64,000 nucleotides of DNA from Deltaproteobacteria bacterium (lineage in GTDB: Bacteria > Desulfobacterota > DSM-4660 > Desulfatiglandales > Desulfatiglandaceae): contig JAIPDI010000010.1 in NCBI GenBank assembly GCA_021737785.1, positions 1 to 64,000 on the forward strand, in the 5' to 3' direction. Below, one piece after another: positions 43,392 to 52,088 of the stretch; positions within the stretch are counted from its first letter, which is position 1, and the number at the start of each line of letters is the position of its first letter. Under the pieces are notes generated by a model. That model searched no databases. It saw only the letters and a list, made by a program, of their open reading frames with translations, and was not told the DNA's origin. The position numbers and the translations under genes are program-made.

Positions 43392-44183
43392 TCAAGGCAC
43401 TTCCTCCCACGAAAAGGTCCCCTGACGGGTGATGACGTTGCATGCCCTGGCCACAGAGACCGTGTGGTGATGAGACACGTCCATCAGGGCCCAATCCAAC
43501 CCGGCCGAGGCAACCATCGGGAGGTACACGGCCTCCATCACTCGTCTTTTTTCTTTCGGACCTCTGCCGCTTGTCAGATTGGACAGCCCCACGACGGTCT
43601 TGACCGGACAACCCAGGAGTTCCGGCAGCATCCGGATGACCGTCAGAAGTTCCATGGCCTGCCTTGGCCCATCCTCCCACATCAGGGGGACCAGTACCGG
43701 ATCGATAATCAGCCGCTCAGGTTCAATGCCCTTTTCATGCAATGCCTCAAGTAGCTGAACCGCCAGTGAGAGGCGTTCGTCGGCATTGCCCGGCACCCTC
43801 CCGGTTGGATCAAGGAGAAAGCCTATGATATCGCAATCAAACCTTGAGGCGAGGGGGAGGATTTTTTCGATCTTGGCTGGCTCCAATGAAAACCCGTTGA
43901 GGATCGGTTTCTGTCTGCATACCCGAAGACCAGCGGCCATGGCCGAAGGATTGGAGGTATCCAGCGAGAGGGGAAGATGACATACCTCCTGAACCGCCTC
44001 CACAAGAAAGGCCATTTTCGTTTCACCATCCCGCGTCAGCAGGCCTGGATTGATATCAATGATGTCGGCCCCCGCCTGTTCACAGTGTCTTGCCAGGGCC
44101 TGAATAGGCAAGGGGTCCATCTCATCCAAGGCCTGTGCGATCCGTGGATCCGTAATCTGAATATTGTCGGCAATAATCTGCAT
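43392..44183 (-). CDS. Pterin-binding methyltransferase (AcsE/MtrH/DHPS superfamily)
   Basis: A 263-residue TIM-barrel protein of the dihydropteroate synthase-like superfamily. DIIDINPGLLTRDGETKM and LPLSLDTSNPSAM match the methyltetrahydrofolate:corrinoid methyltransferase branch (AcsE-like) rather than true DHPS, which would show GGESTRPG. Later motifs GFLLDPTG, IDPVLVPL and VVGLSNLTSGR fit the pterin pocket. It would transfer the methyl of methyl-THF to a corrinoid protein, linking to the MetV-MetF operon at 63 kb. I start at the ATG at 44183 because the family begins MxII; an ATG six codons upstream is possible. No CODH/ACS or corrinoid gene is adjacent. Confidence 0.82.
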   Translation of the reverse strand: MQIIADNIQITDPRIAQALDEMDPLPIQALARHCEQAGADIIDINPGLLTRDGETKMAFLVEAVQEVCHLPLSLDTSNPSAMAAGLRVCRQKPILNGFSLEPAKIEKILPLASRFDCDIIGFLLDPTGRVPGNADERLSLAVQLLEALHEKGIEPERLIIDPVLVPLMWEDGPRQAMELLTVIRMLPELLGCPVKTVVGLSNLTSGRGPKEKRRVMEAVYLPMVASAGLDWALMDVSHHHTVSVARACNVITRQGTFSWEEVP

Positions 44184-44262
44184 AGATGACCCTACATCCA
44201 AGGCCAGGCCTTATTTACGATATCGGCGCACGGCCTTTTGTCCATGACTCCGGAATTCTGGA

Positions 44263-45225
44263 TTACACCGCTTCGATGGTGGAAGGCGGCTTTGTGGCAA
44301 TATTGTAGGTGACGCTGACGATGCCGGGGACCTCGCGAATAATGTCGCTGGCAAGTTGTTCAAGGGTTTCGAACGAAAGACGTGTCGGTGTCGCGGTCCG
44401 CGCGTCCACGCTGTCCCAGCAGCGCACCTCGATCTGCCGGCCGAAATCCCGCTTGCCGTCGCGCACGCCGGTGACGCGATCTTCATGAAGAATTCCCATG
44501 TACTGGAAAGCGCCGGTGTTTTTCAGCAGCCGCTCCACAACGACCGTTGCCTTGCGCACCGTCTCAATGCGTTCCGGGGTGGCTTCTCCGATCACCCGCG
44601 CAGAAAGCGCCGGACCCGGAAAGGGGATGCGCTCAAACAGTTCGGAAGGGAGACCAAGCGCCTTGCCGATCTTCCGGACGCCGTCTTTGCGAAGCTGGAT
44701 CAGCGGCTCGATGATCTGATAGCCGAAGGCCTCCTGTGGATCAATGCCGAGCTGTTCGAAAACATTGTGTTGCCGTTTGATCCCTGCAACGGTTTCATCC
44801 ACGTCTGTCAGAATCGTCCCCTGAAGCAGATGTTTGGCGCCGCTTTCTTTGACAATGCGCCCGAAGACCGTACTGTAGAAGGTCTGCCGGATCGCTTCCC
44901 GCTTCTCTTCCGGGTCGGTGATCCCTTTGAGGGCTGAAAAAAACGCCTCCCTGGCATCCACCACGTCAACCATGACACCGAGGTCCCTGAAAAAACCGAC
45001 CACCTGTTCGGATTCCCCTTCGCGCATGAGACCGTTTTCGATGAATACGGTCTTCAGCTGATTTCCCAGGGCGCGATGCCCGAGCATGGTCACGGTGGAC
45101 GAATCGACGCCCCCGGAGAGGGCGTTTATGGCCATCCCTTCCCCCACAGCGGCCTTGATCTCCCCAACCTTTTCCTGGATGAAGTGTTCGGTGTTCAAGT
45201 CTTGCACAGCGATTTCCCTGATCAT
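44263..45225 (-). CDS. guaA: GMP synthase ATP-pyrophosphatase subunit without glutaminase domain
   Basis: A 320-residue protein that adenylates XMP and aminates it to GMP. PP-loop motif ALSGGVDSSTVT near residue 36; GTILTDVDETV; the C-terminal GMP synthase dimerisation domain (FPGPALSARVIGE, KRDFGRQIEVR) and KPPSTIEAV end are complete. The class I glutaminase domain normally present at the N-terminus of bacterial GuaA is missing. I start at 45225, where AGAGGAGGATGCCCC precedes the ATG; the longer frame to 45435 runs through a dispersed repeat and is non-coding. As in archaea, a separate amidotransferase or free ammonia must supply nitrogen; none is in the window. Confidence 0.93.
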   Translation of the reverse strand: MIREIAVQDLNTEHFIQEKVGEIKAAVGEGMAINALSGGVDSSTVTMLGHRALGNQLKTVFIENGLMREGESEQVVGFFRDLGVMVDVVDAREAFFSALKGITDPEEKREAIRQTFYSTVFGRIVKESGAKHLLQGTILTDVDETVAGIKRQHNVFEQLGIDPQEAFGYQIIEPLIQLRKDGVRKIGKALGLPSELFERIPFPGPALSARVIGEATPERIETVRKATVVVERLLKNTGAFQYMGILHEDRVTGVRDGKRDFGRQIEVRCWDSVDARTATPTRLSFETLEQLASDIIREVPGIVSVTYNIATKPPSTIEAV

Positions 45226-45346
45226 GGGGCATCCTCCTCTGAATGGTGAACTTTTATTTAGAATTCCTGGTATTGTCATACAACAATTCGTCTTGACCTC
45301 AAATGGCCACCCATCCCTGTAACAATAAAGGGCTAAACTGTTACTT

Positions 45347-45489
45347 AGTACCCGAACGGAAACCCGAAAAATCAAGAAACTGTGAAATATGAGAAGAGGT
45401 TCTGTTAATGAAAATTTTGTTCCATCAATTTTCAATTTTCAATTCTTGAATATTCAATTGTGCCTGAACGGGGTTTTCGTTCAGGCACT
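45347..45489 (-). repeat. Dispersed MITE-like repeat, copy 2
   Basis: A 143-base element, the reverse complement of which matches 5425-5571. Read on the minus strand it starts AGTGCCTGAACG-AAAACCCCG with TTCAGGCAC closing the first hairpin, continues with AATTGAAAATTGATGGAA, then TTTCTTGATT, GGGTTTCCGTTC, and ends CGGGTACT. Its ends AGTGCCTGAACG and AGTACCCGAACG are imperfect inverted repeats. It lies immediately upstream of guaA and next to a truncated gene. Confidence 0.75.
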
Positions 45490-45491
45490 TC

Positions 45492-45638
45492 TTATACGCA
45501 CGATGCCTCTGCATACGCCCTTCTCGCTTCAATGACAATCTTGATGCCGCCACTGGGCACCACCACCGAAATGATTAACCCTATGGCGAGGTCAGGAAGG
45601 CGTGCCGGCTGGGTGTTGATTACGATGGATACGAATAC
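45492..45638 (-). pseudogene. Remnant of a cation-efflux-like membrane protein C-terminus
   Basis: In one minus-strand frame the sequence reads VFVSIVINTQPARLPDLAIG, LIISVVVPSGGIKIVIEARR, resembling the last membrane helix of cation diffusion facilitators (SxxPDLxIGLII...GGxxILxEAR). A stop lies directly upstream in the same frame, and no start or metal-binding part is found. The remnant ends in the dispersed repeat. Confidence 0.4.
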
Positions 45639-45815
45639 CTAACAGTCGACGAGGGCGGGCGGATTGGGCCAAGGGGAGGCATTGCCGGATTGTGGAGTCC
45701 CGGCCTCTGGTGTGCTGCTGGAGACTGAAAACCCGGGCGTCCTGAAGGGGCAGCCCATAGATGGGCTTGTCCTTATGTGAAAATCCTTGGCTGCAGTCCA
45801 TCCGGGTCAGCCGGA

Positions 45816-46241
45816 TCATTCCAGAAGGACCTTGTTGAAGCTGACCTCCATGGCACCGGCCGGGCAGGCGGGAACGCACCATTCGCAGGCGCTGCACCGT
45901 TCATTGTCAAATATCACCTCCATCTCGGGCCGCTTGATATAAAGGGCCCCCGTGGGGCATACCGCCGTGCAGGCCCCGCACTGAATGCATTTCTTTTCAT
46001 TGCGCCGGATATCCTGCCCGATGCTCTCCACCTTGATCCCGATGCTCTTCAAGTATTGGACGCCCTTTTGAAAATTCTTCCGGTGACCGCTCAGTTGCAG
46101 CACCATCAGACCTTCTTTTCTCGGATAGATGACGGCCTTGAGGATATTGAAAGAGAGATCGAATTTCTTGACGAGATTGACCGCGATCGGTTCATCCACG
46201 ATCTTTTTGGGAAACCTGAGGGAAAGCATTTTTGAATACAT
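45816..46241 (-). CDS. NIL-domain ferredoxin (2 x [4Fe-4S])
   Basis: A 141-residue protein. N-terminal NIL domain (MLSLRFPKKIVDEPIAVNLV, then VLQLSGHRKNFQKGVQYLKS), a ligand-binding fold also found in methionine ABC transporters. C-terminal ferredoxin domain with CIQCGACTAVCPTGA and CSACEWCVPACPAGAM, each binding a [4Fe-4S] cluster. Similar proteins are common in anaerobes and methanogens and are implicated in sulfur transfer to homocysteine or in methionine synthesis; here the role is open. It is 20 bases from the aminotransferase stop on the same strand, so the two are probably co-transcribed. Confidence 0.88.
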   Translation of the reverse strand: MYSKMLSLRFPKKIVDEPIAVNLVKKFDLSFNILKAVIYPRKEGLMVLQLSGHRKNFQKGVQYLKSIGIKVESIGQDIRRNEKKCIQCGACTAVCPTGALYIKRPEMEVIFDNERCSACEWCVPACPAGAMEVSFNKVLLE

Positions 46242-46260
46242 TTCTTTTCTCCGTGGATCG

Positions 46261-47439
46261 TCAATACCTCTCGATCACCCTCTTAAACCCCGGCAGCGCC
46301 CCTTCGATGACCCGGTCCGAGACGCAGTAGGCGATCCGGAAGTGACCCGGACCGCCGAAACCGGTCCCCGGAACGGTCAGGATATTCTCCTCCTGGAGCG
46401 CGGCCACAAAGGCCACATCGTCCGCCATGGGCGTCTTGGGAAAGAGATAGAAGGCCCCTTCCGGCTTTATGATGTCGTAACCAAATGATGCCAGGGCCTC
46501 GCACAGCCGGTCTCGCTTCTGCTGATAGATCGAAATGTCCACACTCTCGTTGAGGAGCCGCGCAATGGCCCGCTGCATCATGGCCGGGGCATTCACATAT
46601 CCCAGGACCCGGTTACAGAGGACCATCCCGGACAGGACCATGGCCTTGTCCGAGATCTCCGGATGGGCAGCGGCATAGCCGATCCGTTCACCCGGAAGCG
46701 ACAGGTCCTTTGAAAAGGAGGTCACCAGAAAGGTCTCAGGATATGCATCAAAGACGCTCGGCACTGAAATGCCGTCATAAACGATCTTCCGATAGGGTTC
46801 ATCAGAGATGAGATAGATCGGCTGACCGAACTTTCCGGTGTAATGGGTCAGGAGACGGCCCAATTCTTTCAAGTCCTCTTCCGGGTAGACCTTTCCCGTC
46901 GGATTGTTGGGGGAATTGATGAGGACGGCACGTGTCTTTTCATTGATGGCCGCTTCCATCGCATCAAAATCAAATGAAAAATCGGGTTGGGTCTCCACCA
47001 GCCTCGGCACGCCCTGATGATTATCCAGGTAGAAATTGTATTCCACGAAATAGGGTTTCGGGATCACGACCTCTTCTCCGGGGTTCAGGATCGTCTTCAA
47101 GACCACGTTGAGGGCCCCCCCGGCCCCCACGGTCATCACGATCTCATCGGGCGAAAAACGGGGCCTGTTATACGTATTCAGATACTCAGCAACGGCCTGT
47201 CGCGTCTCCACCAGGCCGGCATTGGACATGTAGGCATGCTGTCCGGGAGTCGTATCCCTCACCAGATCCTCAAAGACTTCCCGGACCTTGGCAGGGGGTT
47301 CCAGATTGGGGTTCCCCAGGCTGAAGTCAAAGACCCTATCGGCGCCGTATCGGGCCTTCCTTTTGGCGCCTTCTTCAAACATCTTTCTGATCCAGGACGA
47401 TTTTTCGATGGCCCCTTGGATTTTCTTGGATACGGACAT
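46261..47439 (-). CDS. Class I/II PLP-dependent aminotransferase
   Basis: A 392-residue fold-type I aminotransferase. Key motifs: FDFSLGNPNLEPP near the N-terminus, INSPNNPTGKVYPEEDL, SDEPYR (PLP-binding Asp and Tyr), and the Schiff-base lysine in VTSFSKDLSLPGERIGY. GHFRIAYC carries the substrate carboxylate Arg. It belongs near the aspartate/alanine aminotransferase group; the amino acid used cannot be named. It is upstream of the NIL-ferredoxin, which hints at sulfur amino-acid metabolism. Confidence 0.9.
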   Translation of the reverse strand: MSVSKKIQGAIEKSSWIRKMFEEGAKRKARYGADRVFDFSLGNPNLEPPAKVREVFEDLVRDTTPGQHAYMSNAGLVETRQAVAEYLNTYNRPRFSPDEIVMTVGAGGALNVVLKTILNPGEEVVIPKPYFVEYNFYLDNHQGVPRLVETQPDFSFDFDAMEAAINEKTRAVLINSPNNPTGKVYPEEDLKELGRLLTHYTGKFGQPIYLISDEPYRKIVYDGISVPSVFDAYPETFLVTSFSKDLSLPGERIGYAAAHPEISDKAMVLSGMVLCNRVLGYVNAPAMMQRAIARLLNESVDISIYQQKRDRLCEALASFGYDIIKPEGAFYLFPKTPMADDVAFVAALQEENILTVPGTGFGGPGHFRIAYCVSDRVIEGALPGFKRVIERY

Positions 47440-47715
47440 ACGCTTCTCCTTGATGACTAAGGTGGGATTTCCGGCTCGACAACGGGAATCAAATAATCAG
47501 GGGAGTTTGCCCTCTCTTCCTTGCGCCTTGCGCCTTGCGCCTTTAGAGCATAACCTTTTGGTTCCGCTTGTCAACAAAATATTGCGCCAGGGACCCTGCC
47601 GCGGTGCGGGCAGGCGCTGAAATCATCTTGACACGGTTTCAGGGTTCTTTTATAGCTTTATATAGGAAATCAGACGCCCCACATGCTGACAAGAGAGGGC
47701 GTCGACATACGAAAC

Positions 47716-47749
47716 GGAACCCCCGGCAGACGTCATCTGCCGGGGTTCC
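47716..47749 (+). promoter_or_regulatory. Strong GC hairpin in the leader of the phosphofructokinase gene
   Basis: GGAACCCCCGGCAGA (47716-47730) pairs with TCTGCCGGGGTTCC (47736-47749), with one bulged C and a CGTCA loop. It ends 30 bases before the ATG. No U-tract follows, so it is more likely a translational or stability element than a terminator. Confidence 0.5.
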
Positions 47750-47778
47750 GATCTATGCTCAAGGACGGAGACAATTCC

Positions 47779-48954
47779 ATGAAAAAAAATGCGAAGAAAA
47801 AACCGACGATTGCCATTCTGACCGGTGGTGGGGACGTCCCCGGCCTGAATCCCTGCATCAAGACGCTGGTATATCGGGCCGCGAGCGAAGGGATTCAGAC
47901 CTTCGGTATCCGACGGGGATGGGCCGGGATACTCAATTATAATCCGGATAATCCCAAGGCCTCCAAGGGCTGGGTCCAGAAACTTACGCCCGCGGAGGTC
48001 CGCACCATCGACCGTTCCGGAGGGACCTATCTCCACACCTCAAGGACCAATCCAAGCGCTGTCAAGGAAAAGGATGTCCCTGAATTTCTCAGGAGTGAAT
48101 TTAAGGAGGGAGATTTGGCCCATGATTTCACCTCCCACTGCATCAGGGGCCTCGAACATCTCGGGGTTGACGCCGTAATCCCGATCGGCGGGGACGATAC
48201 CTTGAGTTTCGCAGAACGGCTCCACAAAGAAGGCTTCCCCGTCATTGCCATCCCTAAGACCATGGACAACGATGTCTTCGGCACCGATTACTGTATCGGG
48301 TTTTCCACTGCCGTGACCCGCGGGGTAAGCTTTATCCATGCCCTCCGGACATGCACCGGTTCCCATGAGCGGATAGCGGTGATCGAACTCTTCGGGCGGT
48401 ACTGCGGGGAGACCTCCCTGATATCGGCCTACCTGGCCGGAGTCGACCGGGCCATCATCTCCGAGGTCCCCTTCGAACCAGAGAAACTGGCCCACCTGAT
48501 CATGAAAGACAAGAAGGACAACCCGAAAAATTATGCCATGATCACCATATCCGAGGGCGCCAGGATCATCGGCGGGGACATGTTCCTCTCGGGTGAATGC
48601 GATGCCTTCGGACATCGGCGTCTCGGCGGTATCGGCGAAGAAACAGGCGCCATTTTAAAGACACTGACCGGTCAGGACGTGCTCAATCAGCGGCTGTCTT
48701 ACCTCATGAGGAGCGGGTCTCCAGACTCCCTGGACCTCATGGTCGCCGTCAACTTCGCCAACATGTCCATCGACCTTTTTCTGAAGAAGACTTTCGGCCG
48801 GCTGGTGGCCCTGACCAACGGGAACTATGTGGACATCCCCCTGAGCAGCATTACCACAGGCCAGAAGCGGGTGGACGTGCGTGAACTCTACGACATTGCG
48901 GAATACCGCCCCAAGGTAAGGCATGTGAGCGGTAAGCCCATGTTTTTGTATTGA
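47779..48954 (+). CDS. 6-phosphofructokinase, PPi-type signature
   Basis: A 391-residue PfkA-superfamily enzyme. [11 protein letters not shown] at the N-terminus; the phosphoryl-donor motif is GGDDTLSF, and the catalytic block is [12 protein letters not shown]. In ATP-dependent enzymes these read GGDGS and PGTIDND; Asp and Lys at these sites are the known markers of pyrophosphate-dependent PFK. I infer a PPi-dependent, reversible enzyme, which suits an energy-limited anaerobe. The ATG at 47779 follows ACGGAG; an extension to 47683 reads through the leader hairpin and is rejected. Confidence 0.9.
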   Translation: MKKNAKKKPTIAILTGGGDVPGLNPCIKTLVYRAASEGIQTFGIRRGWAGILNYNPDNPKASKGWVQKLTPAEVRTIDRSGGTYLHTSRTNPSAVKEKDVPEFLRSEFKEGDLAHDFTSHCIRGLEHLGVDAVIPIGGDDTLSFAERLHKEGFPVIAIPKTMDNDVFGTDYCIGFSTAVTRGVSFIHALRTCTGSHERIAVIELFGRYCGETSLISAYLAGVDRAIISEVPFEPEKLAHLIMKDKKDNPKNYAMITISEGARIIGGDMFLSGECDAFGHRRLGGIGEETGAILKTLTGQDVLNQRLSYLMRSGSPDSLDLMVAVNFANMSIDLFLKKTFGRLVALTNGNYVDIPLSSITTGQKRVDVRELYDIAEYRPKVRHVSGKPMFLY

Positions 48955-49082
48955 GATGTAACAAAAAAAGCTAAAGCAGGTAGTCTGGAGAGCCTCAAGC
49001 TGAAAGGGCAGGAATTGCGATATCAACTTCTGCTTTCACACTTCACACTTCATACTTGTTTTCCGGATTGGAGCAACACCTC

Positions 49083-50150
49083 ATGCCTTTTACTGAAGAC
49101 CGAAAACAGACGCGCCAGATCCATGTGGGCAATGTCCCGATCGGCGGAAATGCGCCCATTGCGGTGCAGTCCATGACCAACACCGATACCCGGGATGTCT
49201 TTGCCACGGTCCATCAGATCGAGCGGCTCTCAGGGGCCGGGTGCGAGATAATCCGGCTGGCCATCCCCGACGAGGAGGCCGTGACCGCCTTCGGTCTTAT
49301 CCGGGGAAAGGTGGATGTTCCGCTTATCGCCGATATTCATTTTGATCACCGTCTGGCCCTGGGCGTCCTGAAGGCCGGGGCCGACGGGCTCAGGATCAAC
49401 CCGGGCAATATCGGGACCCGCAACGCGGTGGAAAAGGTGGTCCGGGCGGCCCGGGAACGGGAGGCCCCGATCCGGATCGGGGTCAACGGGGGATCCCTCC
49501 ACAAAGATATTCTCGCCAGATACGGAGGGCCTACGCCTGAGGCCATGGTCGAAAGCGCCATGGAACATATCCGATTCCTGGAGTCGATGGACTTCGGCCT
49601 GATGAAGATATCCCTGAAATCATCCCATGTGAAGAATACGATTCGCGCATATGAGCTACTGAGTGAACGGGTCGATTATCCCCTCCACCTGGGCGTTACA
49701 GAGGCGGGCGGCCTGATCGCCGGCACCGTGAAAAGCGCCATCGGGATAGGGTATCTTCTGGCAGAAGGGATCGGGGACACCTTCCGCGTCTCCCTGACCC
49801 GCGACCCGGTGGAGGAGGTCCGGGTGGCCTATGAGATCCTGAGAAGTCTTGAACTCCGGTCCCGGGGGCCCGAGATTATCTCCTGCCCCACCTGCGGCCG
49901 GTGCGAGATCGACCTTTTTTCGTTGGTCGAACAGGTGGAAAATGCCCTTTCGAACATGACGGCCTCCCCAAAAATCGCCATCATGGGCTGTGTGGTCAAC
50001 GGCCCGGGTGAGGCCAGGGAGGCCGACATCGGCATAGCAGGGGGGAGGGGGCAGGGGATCTTGTTTAGAAAGGGAAAGGTAGTGCGGAAGATTCCGGAGA
50101 ACCAGTTGGCCGAGGTGCTCATCGAGGAGGTCCGGCAACTGGCAGGATAA
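49083..50150 (+). CDS. ispG: 4-hydroxy-3-methylbut-2-enyl diphosphate synthase
   Basis: A 355-residue [4Fe-4S] enzyme of the MEP isoprenoid pathway, converting MEcPP to HMBPP. TIM barrel at the N-terminus (PIAVQSMTNTDTRD, LIADIHFDHRLAL, LRINPGNIG), then the cluster-binding part with CPTCGRCEIDL and GCVVNGPGEAREADIGIAGG. It is close to the usual length. The ATG at 49083 gives the standard start; nine upstream codons in frame are not conserved. It is followed on the same strand by proS and a RelA/SpoT gene after a 210-base gap that contains an inverted repeat. Confidence 0.95.
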   Translation: MPFTEDRKQTRQIHVGNVPIGGNAPIAVQSMTNTDTRDVFATVHQIERLSGAGCEIIRLAIPDEEAVTAFGLIRGKVDVPLIADIHFDHRLALGVLKAGADGLRINPGNIGTRNAVEKVVRAAREREAPIRIGVNGGSLHKDILARYGGPTPEAMVESAMEHIRFLESMDFGLMKISLKSSHVKNTIRAYELLSERVDYPLHLGVTEAGGLIAGTVKSAIGIGYLLAEGIGDTFRVSLTRDPVEEVRVAYEILRSLELRSRGPEIISCPTCGRCEIDLFSLVEQVENALSNMTASPKIAIMGCVVNGPGEAREADIGIAGGRGQGILFRKGKVVRKIPENQLAEVLIEEVRQLAG

Positions 50151-50220
50151 ACCACGACCTGTGGCAAGGCGTTTTAAAAGGTTTATGCGCATGCCCGCAA
50201 CCAATCCCGCCCAGGCGGGA

Positions 50221-50310
50221 CTCACACAAAGCCACGAAGCCACAAAGAGGTTATATTTTCGGCTGTTCACATGAATCATTTCTGTTCTTCTTCGTGCGTC
50301 TCTGTGTGAG
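50221..50310. repeat. Imperfect inverted repeat between ispG and proS
   Basis: CTCACACAAAGCCACGAAG (50221-50239) is mirrored by CTTCGTGCGTCTCTGTGTGAG (50290-50310). TCCCGCC-CA-GGCGGGA (50205-50220) forms a second hairpin right before it. Together they look like an intergenic palindromic repeat rather than a terminator. Confidence 0.55.
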
Positions 50311-50360
50311 ATATTTTTGATTCCGGTTGATCCGGTTAGGGAGGAAATTTAGAAACCATC

Positions 50361-52088
50361 ATGCGATATACAAGCTATTTCATACCCACCCACAAGGAGG
50401 TCCCGTCGGACGCAGAGGTTATCAGCCACCAACTCATGGTCCGGGCCGGCATGATCCGCAAACTGACCTCCGGGACCTATACCTATCTGCCTTCAGGCCT
50501 CCGTGCCATTCGGAAGGTGGAGGCGATCATCCGGGAAGAGATGAACCGGGCCGGCGCCATCGAGATCCTCATGCCTGCTGTCCAGCCGGCAGAGTTGTGG
50601 CAGGAGAGCGGCAGGTGGGAACACTATGGCCGGGAGCTGTTGCGATTCACGGACCGGCACGATCGGGAGGCCTGTTTCGGCCCTACCCACGAGGAGGTGG
50701 TTACCGACCTGGTGCGGAAGGAAATCCACTCTTACAAGCAGATGCCGATCAATCTCTACCAGATTCAAACCAAGTTCAGGGATGAGATACGGCCCAGATT
50801 CGGGCTCATGCGGGCCCGTGAATTTATCATGAAAGACGCCTACAGTTTTGATGTGGACGAGGAAGGGGCCAACCGAAGTTATGAGGCCATGTACGAGGCC
50901 TACACCAGAATATTTCGGCGTTGCGGTCTCTGGTTCAGGGCGGTGGAGGCGGATACCGGCACCATCGGCGGGAGTTATTCCCATGAATTCATGGTCCTGG
51001 CAGAAACCGGGGAAGACCAGATTGTCAACTGCACCCGATGTGCCTATGCGGCCAATCTTGAGAGAGCTGAGGTCCGCACCGCCGACACCCCCCATTCTCC
51101 GGAAGACGATCCCCTGCGCCCGCTCACAGAGGTTTCGACCCCCGGCATGCGGACAGTGGAAGAGGTCACCGCGTTTCTCTCTGTTTCCCCGGATCAGCTT
51201 GTGAAAACGCTCATCCTTGCCGTCGATGACCAGCCGGTTGCCGTTCTGATCAGGGGGGATCATGACCTCAATGAGGCCAAGCTGAGGAACCTCCTGGGTG
51301 CCCAAACCGTTGAGCTGGCCCCGGAACATATGATTGAAGAGGCCACGGCCGCACCCGTCGGGTTTGCCGGTCCGGTCGGTCTCAAGGTGAAGATCGTGGC
51401 CGATGCCGCGGTCAAGGCCATGAGAAACTTTGTCACGGGCGGAAACAGGAAGGACCTCCATCAGATAAACGTCAATCTTGAAAGGGATTTTCAGGTACAC
51501 CAATTCGGCGATCTGCGCGTTATCACCCCCGGGGATCGATGCCCCAGGTGCGGGGAGGCCGTTGAATTCGGAAGGGGTATCGAGGTAGGACATATCTTCA
51601 AGCTGGGGACCAAGTACACCCGGGCCCTCAATGCCGTGTTCCTGAACCGTGAGGGCAAGGAGTCGCCCATTATCATGGGATGCTACGGCATCGGCGTCGG
51701 CAGGACCGTGGCAGCGGCTATCGAGCAGAACCACGACGCAGACGGCATCCTCTTTCCCATCCCGATCGCACCATTTGAAGTGACGGTCCTTCCCCTTCAG
51801 ATGCACGACTCAAAGGTGGTGGAAACAGCAGAGAAGATCCATGCAGAGCTGACCGGTCACGGGATAGACACACTCCTCGATGACAGAGACGAACGGGCCG
51901 GATTTAAATTCAACGACGCCGACCTGCTCGGTATCCCGGTACGGGTGACCGTAGGGGCCAAAGGGCTCAAAAACGGGGAGGTGGAGATCAAACTGCGCTC
52001 GGAAACCGAAAGCGCGTTCGTCCCTGTTGACGCGGCACTATCTTCTGTCAGGCAGAAAGTGAAATCCCTCTATGATTCGATTGAATGA
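50361..52088 (+). CDS. proS: Prolyl-tRNA synthetase, bacterial type with editing domain
   Basis: A 575-residue class II aminoacyl-tRNA synthetase. It starts [20 protein letters not shown]. Motif 2 and 3 regions are visible ([40 protein letters not shown]). A YbaK/INS editing domain (about 260-380) that removes mis-charged alanine lies between them, as in the long bacterial form. The C-terminal anticodon-binding domain ends at the overlap with the next gene: the RelA/SpoT start lies 17 bases before the proS stop, so the two are translationally coupled. Confidence 0.96.
   Translation: MRYTSYFIPTHKEVPSDAEVISHQLMVRAGMIRKLTSGTYTYLPSGLRAIRKVEAIIREEMNRAGAIEILMPAVQPAELWQESGRWEHYGRELLRFTDRHDREACFGPTHEEVVTDLVRKEIHSYKQMPINLYQIQTKFRDEIRPRFGLMRAREFIMKDAYSFDVDEEGANRSYEAMYEAYTRIFRRCGLWFRAVEADTGTIGGSYSHEFMVLAETGEDQIVNCTRCAYAANLERAEVRTADTPHSPEDDPLRPLTEVSTPGMRTVEEVTAFLSVSPDQLVKTLILAVDDQPVAVLIRGDHDLNEAKLRNLLGAQTVELAPEHMIEEATAAPVGFAGPVGLKVKIVADAAVKAMRNFVTGGNRKDLHQINVNLERDFQVHQFGDLRVITPGDRCPRCGEAVEFGRGIEVGHIFKLGTKYTRALNAVFLNREGKESPIIMGCYGIGVGRTVAAAIEQNHDADGILFPIPIAPFEVTVLPLQMHDSKVVETAEKIHAELTGHGIDTLLDDRDERAGFKFNDADLLGIPVRVTVGAKGLKNGEVEIKLRSETESAFVPVDAALSSVRQKVKSLYDSIE

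Larger units (their letters stand above)
45226..45815. other. Intergenic region with dispersed repeat and gene remnant
   Basis: About 590 bases upstream of guaA. It contains repeat copy 2 (45347-45489) and, abutting it, the remnant of a cation-efflux-like gene (45492-45638). From 45640 to 45815 no gene is supported. Confidence 0.55.

Noticed and set aside
45592-45897. Minus-strand frame of 101 codons overlapping the NIL-ferredoxin end
   Set aside because: No RBS or motif, and it overlaps the C-terminus of a supported gene in another frame.
47518-47542. Tandem CCTTGCG units before the phosphofructokinase gene
   Set aside because: Only three short units; no sign of a CRISPR or functional repeat array.
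50493-51806. 437-codon minus-strand open frame inside proS
   Set aside because: Antisense to a complete prolyl-tRNA synthetase; composition of a shadow frame.
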